DNA from: Citrobacter youngae
GTDB taxonomy: Bacteria > Pseudomonadota > Gammaproteobacteria > Enterobacterales > Enterobacteriaceae
Direction of reading: 5' to 3'
DNA length: 64,000 nucleotides
Assembly: GCF_003818115.1 (NCBI RefSeq)
Contig: NZ_RPOI01000010.1
Location: forward strand, 248,001-312,000
The notes beneath the pieces were generated by a model. The model saw nothing but the letters and a program-made list of their open reading frames with translations, searched no databases and was not told where the DNA came from. A program made the translations under genes and the position numbers. This document shows positions 30,208-40,200 of the stretch, in pieces (position 1 is the stretch's first letter; each line of letters starts with the position of its first letter).

Positions 30208-31290
30208 TTATTTATTCAGATCAATACGCACCACGTTATCTGGCGCGGAGGTGGAGTGGTCTTTATTGAATTTCTGTTTCACGGTGACAAACAAGGTTTG
30301 GCCATCAGCAGAGAGCAACAGGCTGTTTGGATTGGGGAGGAGCTCCCAGCTTTTCTTCACGCTGTAATCCGTTGCGTTCAGGCTAAGCAATTTTCCGGAA
30401 TCACGCTGGGTAATATAGATTTCATTACGCTTCGCATTGAATTTCACCGCCAGAGAATCCCCGATATCCAGTTGTTTGAGCAGCTTGCCCGTATGAATAT
30501 CCAACACCAATGTCGTTTTCGCTTTGGAATTGTCGGTGACAAACAGGCGACCGGTTTGCGGGTCTTCCGCCATATTCAACAGCAACGCGGGTTTATCGCC
30601 CAGCGGCTGCCAGCGTTTTTCAACGCGCTGAGTACGCGGGTTGATAACCAGGATTTCACCGCCGCCATTTGCCGCATAAATACGCTGCGTCATTTCTGAG
30701 TAATGCAGTCCGGTCATCCATTTACCGGTATTTTTAATCCGGGTTTTTAGTTTCAGCGTTTCGGCATCAACCACCCAGATCACCGCCGGATCGGCAACGG
30801 CGCCAATATAGAGCAGACCGTTATGCAGCAGTACCTGACGCGCACCGTATGGGAAACCTTGCGGGTTACGTTCCGGGAACAGCACGCGATTCTTCACTTT
30901 GCCGTCTGCGGCATTCAGCGCGCTTAGACCACCATCCAGAGAGTTGGTGACATACACCGTTTTACCGTCTGGCGAGATAGCCATACCAAAGTTTTTCAGA
31001 TCGGTGTGGCTCAGACCGATGGTCTTCAGCGTTTGCGGATCCAGCTTGTAAACCACCCCACCCTGAACATCTTTGAACCCTTCCGCGCTGGCGACGTACA
31101 GCGCATCACCCGCAGGACTCAGCGCCATTTCATACAAGCCGTCAGCCAGTGCGCGTTGCTGAATATCCGTTGCTGCCGGTGCGATTGCTTTTTCCTGTGC
31201 CAGCGGGTTACTGGCTGGCGTGGCGTTAGCTGTGCAGCCGCTCAATGCAACGGCAGCCAACAATGCCAGAGCGGATGTTGTTTTTTTCAT
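30208..31290 (-). CDS. YncE-like beta-propeller lipoprotein
   Basis: This 360-residue protein resembles E. coli YncE, a seven-bladed beta-propeller protein co-occurring with the TonB receptor YncD. Similar blocks include YEMALSPAGDALYVAS, GGVVYKLDPQTL, AVIWVVDAETLKLKTRIKNTGK and the C-terminal SLLLSADGQTLFVTVKQK. Unlike YncE, which has an ordinary signal peptide, this one has a lipobox LSGC with Cys at 19 and Thr at +2, predicting an outer-membrane lipoprotein. Its role is unknown; the neighbouring receptor and Fur-like site suggest iron uptake. Confidence 0.85.
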   Translation of the reverse strand: MKKTTSALALLAAVALSGCTANATPASNPLAQEKAIAPAATDIQQRALADGLYEMALSPAGDALYVASAEGFKDVQGGVVYKLDPQTLKTIGLSHTDLKNFGMAISPDGKTVYVTNSLDGGLSALNAADGKVKNRVLFPERNPQGFPYGARQVLLHNGLLYIGAVADPAVIWVVDAETLKLKTRIKNTGKWMTGLHYSEMTQRIYAANGGGEILVINPRTQRVEKRWQPLGDKPALLLNMAEDPQTGRLFVTDNSKAKTTLVLDIHTGKLLKQLDIGDSLAVKFNAKRNEIYITQRDSGKLLSLNATDYSVKKSWELLPNPNSLLLSADGQTLFVTVKQKFNKDHSTSAPDNVVRIDLNK

Positions 31291-31341
31291 TGTCAGGATC
31301 CTTACCAGAATTCACGCAGATTGTTAATATCAAAAGAGAAT

Positions 31342-31360
31342 GAGAACTATACGCATTATC
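31342..31360. promoter_or_regulatory. Putative Fur box upstream of the YncE-like/TonB receptor operon
   Basis: GAGAACTATACGCATTATC agrees with the Fur consensus at 14 of 19 positions, with a further GAGAATGAGAA to its left. It lies 50-70 bases upstream of the YncE-like start codon, where a repressor should sit. Confidence 0.55.
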
Positions 31361-31590
31361 TTTATCAGATCAAGAATAATTAGCCGGTGAATAAAAAAGA
31401 TGAAACGAGGGTTTAAAGACATGAAGAAGTGCGCGCCAGTACCGCTTTTTCATAATTACAGTTAATTATTCTGGACGAAAAGGCATCGCAGGCCACAGAA
31501 TGCACTTTACTGTTTTTCCAACATTTTCAAACGGGTGAACCTGTCGTGGTTCAGTCACTCGTTTTTGAACCACGCCAGGCAACGACTGTC

Positions 31591-32766
31591 ATGAATAAGA
31601 TCATTAAACGACTTGAGATCGTCAAAAGCGCCATCGAACTGGAAGATGAAGAGATTATTTTCCAGCAGCTGGCGCATCTGAAAAATGAACCTTTGCCAGT
31701 CATTCCCGGCGTCATCGTGCAGGCGATTGAAGAACGGCGTTTCGGCGATGCCCTGCGTGAAATTACGCACTGGCTACAATCCCAGCGCGCAGTATCAACG
31801 TGGCAGGACCCCGGCATTGCCGCCAGTAAGCTCGAACTGAAAGCGCTTGAAACCCAACTGCGTGATCTGATTGATAAGCGCAACACGCGCATTCAAATCC
31901 TCGATGATTTCAATGACCTGTATCATCTTCGCCTCGGACCGTTAATGAGCCGAATTCTCGAACTGCGTAAGCAGTTGGCCGCCAGCGCACAACGTAAGCA
32001 GGAAGCAGAACGAAAACGTCGCGAAAAAGATTATCAGTCCTGTCTGCACTATATTTCACAGGCCGTTGATCAACTGGCGAAACTCAAGCAGCACTGGGTA
32101 AATCTGAGTTCGGACTCCCGCGAATCCGTGGAAACTCGCCAGCGCATTCAGCAACAGACTGAGCTTATCACCGCCCTGCTGGCGGAAATTCGTGAACTGG
32201 AAAACGACTTTTCTCGCCAGGACGACAGCGCGACCCGTCAGGCACAGGAGGAAGCCAGCCACGAATATGATGAATATCAGGAACAACAGCAGGATGCGCA
32301 GCACCGCTACACCCGCGACCAGCGGCTTTCAGCGGATGAACGTAATGAGTTAAAACGCCTGTGGCGTCAGGCCAGTCGCCTTTGCCACCCGGACGTGGTA
32401 GCGGATGACCTGAAAGAGAAAGCCCATCAGATGATGGTGCAGCTTAATCAGGCACGACAAAATGCCGATCTGGCCGCAGTTCGGGCATTGCTGACCCAGT
32501 TACAAAGCGGACTCGAACCGATGATGGCAAGTGATCGATTAAACGATCTGCAGCATTTACGTAGCAAGATTCAGCAGCTCAGGGAGCAAATTAATGCGCT
32601 GCTCAAAGAGATTAGCGATCTGGAAGCGGAAAACGCCTGGCGTCTTGCTACTTCAGTAACAGACAAAGAAGCCTACTTCTCCGATCAGCAACGGGCACTG
32701 ACCGAAATCCGCACTACGCTGGAAATGCAGGTACAACAAGTGGAGCAAGAGCTATTGGCTGGCTGA
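31591..32766 (+). CDS. Coiled-coil protein with a J-domain-like HPD segment
   Basis: This 391-residue protein is rich in Glu, Gln and Lys and has long coiled-coil stretches at about 85-205 and 310-390 (for example SKIQQLREQINALLKEISDLEAE). Between them, ELKRLWRQASRLCHPDVVADDLKEKA resembles helix II, the HPD loop and helix III of a J-domain (HPD at about residue 266). It could therefore stimulate an Hsp70, but the N-terminal half of a classic J-domain is not obvious. I do not recognise a named gene. An in-frame GTG at 31546 would add 15 residues; neither start has a convincing Shine-Dalgarno. It is transcribed alone. Confidence 0.75.
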   Translation: MNKIIKRLEIVKSAIELEDEEIIFQQLAHLKNEPLPVIPGVIVQAIEERRFGDALREITHWLQSQRAVSTWQDPGIAASKLELKALETQLRDLIDKRNTRIQILDDFNDLYHLRLGPLMSRILELRKQLAASAQRKQEAERKRREKDYQSCLHYISQAVDQLAKLKQHWVNLSSDSRESVETRQRIQQQTELITALLAEIRELENDFSRQDDSATRQAQEEASHEYDEYQEQQQDAQHRYTRDQRLSADERNELKRLWRQASRLCHPDVVADDLKEKAHQMMVQLNQARQNADLAAVRALLTQLQSGLEPMMASDRLNDLQHLRSKIQQLREQINALLKEISDLEAENAWRLATSVTDKEAYFSDQQRALTEIRTTLEMQVQQVEQELLAG

Positions 32767-33503
32767 GAAAATGCGCGTACAAAAAGCAGACAAAAAAGCG
32801 GCTGCAAGACTGATTTTCAGATTAAGCACAAAAAGCTTACTTCAGATTAAACACCTTAAAATATTAACAAAACAAGAATATAAATCTAAATTATTTTCAT
32901 TTTCAGCCCATTAATTCAAATTAAACACTATTTTCTCCTTCCAAACATTTAGCTCCTTCCCTGCCCGGCCTTTGATTAAGAATTCTCCTGGTTGTTTCCT
33001 ACCCCGTTAAGAAAATCACATATCTGTTTGAAATTAATAACAATTAACAGTATTCCCCTTCTAAACCTATAGGAATCCCCTGTCATTATCGAATCGACGG
33101 ACACAAAACTTCGCCGATCAATAAGCGAAATCTATCAATCATCTTCACAGAGGTGATATAAACGATTTATCTTAAATTTTAACAAAGTGTAATATCCACT
33201 TTAAGAATAGTTAATGATTTAAATAAAGACAGATATTATCTGTTGATATCCGAATAAATAAGGATACGTTCAAAGCAAAGAGCGAAATATACCCGTCATA
33301 CTTCAAGTTACATATGCGTTGGCTGCGTTAGTTCACCTCAGCCACATAGTATCTGTACGCCAGGGAATTCTCTCCCCGGACTTCCTGTAGCTTGAATTAT
33401 TTAGGGCATACGAGAATTAATTAACATTTCATGCATCGCGAGAAACTCTTTTTTAACCAAAAAAAGAGGCGACTGCTTGCACCAAAATTTCAAGGAGATC
33501 GTT
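32767..33503. other. AT-rich intergenic region with an ERIC element
   Basis: About 740 bases, strongly AT-rich, separate the J-domain-like gene from the LuxR-type gene. I find no convincing coding region. It holds an ERIC element (annotated separately) and one TATCAA hexamer at 33133-33138. The rest is presumably the promoter region of the LuxR-type gene and possibly the autotransporter. Confidence 0.7.
33288..33410. repeat. ERIC (IRU) repeat element, diverged
   Basis: The element begins TATACCCGTCATACTTCAAG and ends CTTGAATTATTTAGGGCATA, the imperfect inverted termini of the enterobacterial 127-base ERIC repeat. Internal parts (TGCGTTGGCTGCGTTAGTTCACC, shortened here) match the consensus loosely, and it is about 123 bases long. 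It lies about 95 bases upstream of the LuxR-type start codon. Confidence 0.85.
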
Positions 33504-34082
33504 ATGTCTAAAGCTATTTTTTTGGGTGACTCAATTTACCCCTGGCTAGGCATGCGAGAAATCCTACGTGGCTCATCATTATATATTGATATCGCGTACC
33601 ATTCCTCCCAGACGCTTTCTGCCGTCCAAACGCTATCTTATGAAACGGATTGCATCATTATTAATCCTGACAAGTCAGATTTTTTAAAATATGCCAGGAT
33701 TATCCGCAACATGGCTATACGACCATCCACAACGATCATCGTGTTAGCCGATGAAGCCACTTTTTCTATTTTTCAAACAGTGTGCGGAATGGCCCTGCAG
33801 TTCCTCGATCAGGACACCAGTCTTGATCAGCTATTGCAAACAATCACTCGTATCATCGACAGAAAAAATCCACGCAATATCAAAGAACTACAAACAAAAA
33901 TAACGACCAACGAATTCAATGTGATGATGATGCTAGCCCGCGGGTGGTCACTGGCACAAATCGCCGGAGTATCGCAAAAAAGCGAAAAAACAATCGGGGC
34001 GTACAAAAGCAACATTGCCAGAAAGCTGGGTAAAAGTAATACCCGGCTCAAGTACACCATTTCTCACTATAGCCAGCCGTAA
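33504..34082 (+). CDS. LuxR-family regulator upstream of the giant autotransporter
   Basis: This 192-residue protein has a variable N-terminal part and a C-terminal LuxR-type helix-turn-helix, about 125-190: TTNEFNVMMMLARGWSLAQIAGVSQKSEKTIGAYKSNIARKLG. The N-terminus lacks the usual receiver phosphorylation residues, like FimW, MrkI and other fimbrial LuxR regulators. The ATG at 33504 has AAGGAG seven bases upstream; an upstream in-frame TTG at 33477 is less likely. It ends 196 bases before the autotransporter on the same strand, so it is a candidate local regulator. Confidence 0.85.
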   Translation: MSKAIFLGDSIYPWLGMREILRGSSLYIDIAYHSSQTLSAVQTLSYETDCIIINPDKSDFLKYARIIRNMAIRPSTTIIVLADEATFSIFQTVCGMALQFLDQDTSLDQLLQTITRIIDRKNPRNIKELQTKITTNEFNVMMMLARGWSLAQIAGVSQKSEKTIGAYKSNIARKLGKSNTRLKYTISHYSQP

Positions 34083-34278
34083 CTGACTTATTTAAGGATA
34101 GTAATCACAGTTAATTATTAACAGATTTTCTTTCGGCTCATTTTTTAATTCCGCCTGGCCCGGAAGGGATCGCTATTTTCGAAAATCGACATACCGGGTA
34201 GCACATCCGCGTGCCAACCATCGCCAACAACTCAACGCATTAACACATACATAACAGGAATGTAAACGAGGGTTATAT

Positions 34279-37200
34279 ATGAATAAGGTTTACAGCATTA
34301 TTTGGAACGCGGCACTCGGCATCTGGGTTGTCGTCTCTGAATTAACCAGAGGTAAGAAAAAAAGCAGTTCACGTAAAACTGTTGCGGTACTGGCCGCCAG
34401 CGCATTAAGTGGCGCTACGATGATGGCCTCAGCTGCGCAGATTACCACTACGGGCGATCGAAATATTTCTGACGACTTCCAGAACGGTATTTCTGCGGGC
34501 GTTTATCAGGTTCCCCACGACTACGGCTTCTTATATGAAAATAATACTGCCAGTCAGACACTCAATATCAGCGGCGCAATCCCGACGATTAATCCGGGTC
34601 AAAGCGGCGTTGTAGAATCAACCACCATCAGTGAGTTACTGCGAACTGGAAAAATCACGCTGCAGGCTACCAGCCCAGGCCAGGGTGCAAAAACAATCAC
34701 CACAGCAGAAGAGCTGGCGGAATACCTGACGTATAACCAATCGGCTACGCCTTCTCAAAGCGAAAACTTCGAGGTGGTTGACCCGGCATTCCCGGACGGC
34801 ACAGAAACCATTAAGGTCTATGATACCAATGTGTTAAGTCGCTTTCTTACTAAATCGCAAATCGGCGATTCCGTATTAAATACTTATGATGCAACCAGGT
34901 CTGAAATCTATAAGCAGTTTGGTATCGCGCTGGCAACCAATGGTGCTACGGCCAACCTGAACATAGGTAATGACACGCTCAATGTACGCGACAAAGCCAA
35001 TACCATCGAGTTACTGGCTAAAGACTCCTCCTTACTGGAAGCACAAGGCGCCAACAGCCAGGTAAACTGGCAGTCTGACAACTATATAAAATTTAACGCA
35101 GCACCCGTGATCCCCACACAAACGTTCACCGGCTCAGCGCAAACCTCTGTCTTTGGCGATGATGTGTCGCTGATGACTTATGGCTATGATGCAGATGGCA
35201 AGGTTATCGAAACCGGGGTGCGCACATTCACCATTACCAGTACGCAGGAGTTGGCTGATTTTAACGACTTCCTGTTGGGCAGAAGTGCCGACGCCGCAGA
35301 AAATGCCAATGGCGATAAGGTCAGCCAAATCCAATTGTGGCTGGAGGCTGAAGAGGTCACCACCGTCACAGCAGCACAAGCAAAGTATGCCGGGTATATC
35401 GATAGCTTAATTAATTCCAGCCAGCCGTCTGATGAACTCACCTGGGACTACAAAGTCTGGACCGATGGAAAGTCACATATCAACAACGCCACTGCCGCCC
35501 GCGGTGAGTTGCATGCCATTTATGCCAACGGCGCTGGCACCACCGGTACTCTGAACAAAGAGGCGATAATTGCCGTTGACGGCAGTATCAATGGCGTCAT
35601 GAAAGCCATTGACGGTGGGGTTATCAACAACCTCGGCGAGCTGAACGCGCTACGCAGTTCTGGCGGGCAAAGCCTGGCGATTGGCATGTTGGCGCAAAAC
35701 GCCGAGGCAACCAACCGCGGGACTATCAACTCAGGTCTGTTCATTGATAAAGATGGTAATCAGAACGTTAACAGCTACGGCGCATTCGGTATGCAGGGAC
35801 AAGGTACCAGCGTTATCACCAACGAAGGCACCATCAACCAGGCGATCACCACCGATAACTTCGGTACCGCATCTGCCGCCGATCCCTGGAGCAAGGATAA
35901 ACCTGATACGTCGCTGACGTTGGCTATTGGTATGCAGTTGTCCGGCGAGGCAAAAGGTGTCAATAACGGCAATATTAACGTCGTCGACGGACGTAAAAAC
36001 GGTGCGTCTTACGGTGACGGCACCGCCTTTGGCGTGGAAGTCGCCGGAAATGCGACCTTTACCAACAGTGCTGATGCCGCTATTTACCTTGGTCGTGACG
36101 CAAGTAACCTGACCCAGGATGTCATCATGCCAGGTGGTGCCAGCCTGAGCGCAGGAATTATGACCAAAAGCGCCAAAGAGGTGATTAACAACGGTCTCAT
36201 CACGTTGGGTACCGGTGTCCGTAACGCGGCAGGAATTTTGATCGGCAACGCAACAGGCAACGTACTGAATACGGGCAACATCGTCATCAATGGTAATGGG
36301 GATGCGGGGAACAACAAGAACTACGGTATCTCCGTGCGTGACAGCGGCACGGAAAATAATCAGGAAATCCGCAACGACGGCAAGATTAACGTCAACGGCA
36401 CGAATAACGTGGGGATCCACGTCAGCGCCAATAACAAAAATGCCGAAGTAACCACCAGTGCCACAGGCTCTATTATCGTGGGCGGTACGGGTGGCATCAA
36501 CGATCGTAACTACGCCATCTGGGCTGAAGGAGGCGCCAAAGGTCAGGCCGTGGTCAACGTCTACTCCAACATTACGCTGGACAAGGCCGGGAACATCGGC
36601 GTACACGTGCGTGATAACGCCATTGCTAACGTTGATAGCCTGAGTAGCCCGGTGTTCAACAACACCGATCAGATTGGCTATTATCTGTATGGGAAAGACG
36701 CGATCGCCAATATTGGTCAGGCGGTGATGAATGACAACGGTCAGGATCGCACCACCATTTTCCGTATCGCCAATGGCGCATTGCTGGCCGGTAACACCAC
36801 CCCTCCTGGCGGCCAGGCCAGCTCCAACCTTGACCTTACCCTCAGCGGTAAGAACTCCGTTGGCGTTCTCGCTACCGGTGCAGGCAGTCAAGTCGATACT
36901 GGTGAAGCCACATTTACCGTGCAGGGTAGCGATTCCGCAGCACTGGTCATCGAAGGCGGCGCCAGCGGTAATATCAGCGACAAAACCACCATTAATTTAA
37001 CAGGTGAACGTACCGTTGCCGGGGTGGTTGATGGCCAGGCGCATCGGTTGAATGGCAGCGCAGAGGGTAATGCCACCAGCACTACGCTTACTTCAAACGC
37101 GAAGATCACCTCTGAAGCCAGTGGCAATGAAGTGATCGCCTATATAGCGAGAAATCTGGGTAACCTGATCCTCGATACCAAATCAATTATCGATCTGGCC

Positions 37201-40200
37201 AGCATCGACAGTATCGGCGTGGACGTTCAACAAGGCGGTAGCTTAACCAACAACTCCTCCAGCGCCCTGCATGTCAGCAACGGCATCGGCGTTCGCGCGT
37301 CGGGTGCCAGTGCGCAAATTAATCAACTGGGCCAGGTTAAGGTTGATGATGGCACCGCTGGCGTATTACTGACGGAAGGGGCCAGCCTGCAGATTAACGG
37401 CATTAGTGGCGACAGCATTACCACCAACGGTACTGCTGATGGCATTCGCCTGGCAGATAAAGCCGGCGACCTGTCAGCGCAGCATGTGAAGATCCGTGCT
37501 GATGGCACGGGCGCAGGCATTCAAAACGATGCTAACAACACCAATATCACACTGCAAAATGTGACCATCGATTCCAACGACGGCGCGGGGATCCGCACCA
37601 GCGTAGCCCTGAACATGAAAGATGGGCTTAACAACATCCTTAACGTTAACGGTAAAGGTACCGGCTTCGCCTTTGAACAGCGCAATGGTGACGCAGTAAC
37701 GGGCAATCTGACCATCGGCACAGGCTATACCATTGAGGTACTGAACAGCGAAGGCAGCGGTATCCGCGCCAATACTGATGGCCGCATCGACACCAAGGCC
37801 GACATTAACGTGCACGACAGCGCTGGCGGTTCGGCAATCATCGCGAAAAACGTCAGCGCGTTAACCAACAGTGGCAAGATTATCTCTGCCAGCACCACCT
37901 CCCCGGTAATCGACGCCAGCGGTGACAGCAGTAAAGCCATTACCAACACCGGCACCCTGCAGGCCATCACCGACACTGCGGTGGTCATTCAGTCTGGTAA
38001 AGGCAATGACACCATTGATATCAGCGGCGGTGTCACCAGCGGCGTAATCAATACCGGTGAAGGTATGGACACCTTCAACTGGCGTAGCGGCACCTATGCC
38101 GGTGAAGTGAATTTCGCCGGTACTGGCGGTAACAATAAAGCCAACATCGGCAATGTGACGCTGGAGAACACGCGCCACATCATTACCGCTGCCGGTACGG
38201 GCAACGCCCTCACCTTCACCGATACAAAAGATGCGAAGATTGGAACGCTGGTCAGCGACAACCTGACTACCGGCACGAATATTGGCACCGGCTGGGATTC
38301 GCTGACCCTCAGCGGGTCAAACGCGGATGTCCGCATCGTTGAAAACCTGAGTCTGGCAAGCAAAACTATTGCTGTAAACAATGGTGCAACGCTGCGCACC
38401 GGCGACCATGTCGAGCCAACCAGTACTGCCGCCAGTATTGGCGACTACAATGTCACAACCCAGGGCGCAGGCAGCAGGGTTATCTTCGATACCCAGGGTG
38501 ATAACACCGCGGCGCAAATCTATAACGGTACTATCAGCGGTGACGGGAAGTTTGAACGTGCGGCGGGCGGCACCACGGTCTTTACCGCCAACAACAGCTA
38601 CACAGGCTCTACCACCATTGCGCAAACAGGTACGTTGCAGTTAGGTTCCGGCGGAAACACGGGCGAAGTCAGCACCGAATCTGACATCATCGATAACGGC
38701 ATACTGGCAATTAATCGCGCCAACGACGTCCTGCTGAACGGCGTTATATCCGGTATCGGTGCACTGCAGCAAATAGGTGACGGCATTACCCGTCTGACCG
38801 GCAACAACACCTATACCGGCGACACAACTGTCACCCATGGCACGCTGTTGGTGAATGGCGATCAAAGCGCAGCACGTGGCGCAACCACCGTCAGCGGCAC
38901 ATCCACACTGGGTGGGAATGGCATTATCGGCGGCAACGTGCTGATGAACGATGCCACAACTATCAGCGCTGGCGATGGCGGTGCGGGTACGTTATCCATT
39001 AACGGCAATCTGCAGCTTGGCAGCAAAACGACCTCCGCTTTCGAACTGGGCCAGGCCTATACGCCGGGCGGTAAGCTGAATGACCTGATTAACGTCGCAG
39101 GCAATTTGCAACTGGATGGAACTCTGGATGTCACCACGTCATCGGGCGGGAATTTCGGGCCTGGTGTGTACCGTATTTATAACTACGGCGGTACGCTGAA
39201 TAACCAGACGCTGGAGTTAGGTGCTGTACCGGACACTCAGGATAAGAGCAACATCTTTGTCCAGACCTCTATCGACAAACAGGTCAACCTGGTGAACGCC
39301 AACGGCGTTACCCTACAATTCTGGGATGGCGCAACCGTCAATCAGAGTCACGGCGCATCCGGCATCGAAGGCAACAGCAAGATTGACGGTGGCGATGGCA
39401 AATGGATGGCGATCGGCGCTCAGGGCGACAACAACTGGACAACATCCACCGGTGAGGGCAACGCCCCGTGGGCGCAGAAGTCATTTGCCGTCTTCACCAC
39501 CAAAGGCGGTACCGTTACCGTGGATAACGCTGCAGGTGAAGTTAACTTCTCCGGGGCGCAGTTTGATGCCGATGGTTACGTCGTAAAAGGCGATGCACTT
39601 AACGCCTGGGCCACCACAGAAAACGCCACCCATGCGGGGCAGACGCCGGGGACCGGTGAACTGTTGCTGCGCGTAGGCGCCGGCGGTGCGGGACAAAACT
39701 TTACGGCAACCATTGAGTCAATCCTTCGTGAAGCCAGCACCAACGACAAACTGACACTGGTGAAAACCGACCTCGGTCGTCTGATCCTCAGTGGTGATAA
39801 CGCGTATCGCGGCGGTACGCGCATTGATGGCGGTACGTTGCAGATCTCCTCCGACAACAACCTCGGACAGAGCGGAACCGATTTGGCGATTGACAACGCC
39901 TCGACGCTACAATTAGGCGCGGATTTGATCAGCAATCGCACCATCGAGCTGGGCGCCAATGCTAATGCGGCCGTATTCGATCTCAATTCGCACCACTTCA
40001 CGCCGACCGGGGAGATTACCGGTGATGGCAAACTGAAAGTCACCAGTAGCTCAAGCGATGCCGGCAGTATTCTGACGCTCGACCGTGCCAACAGCTACAA
40101 AGGCGACACAGAAATTGCCGGTACCGGTAATAGCAACAATGTGACGGTCAATGCCAGCAAAACCGGCGTGTTCGGCAGCAACGAGAGCAGCACCATCACG

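Noticed and set aside
35731-36891. 386-codon open frame antisense to the autotransporter
   Set aside because: It is a shadow of the repetitive, codon-biased passenger on the other strand. It has no Shine-Dalgarno, no family resemblance, and similar antisense frames occur along the whole gene.
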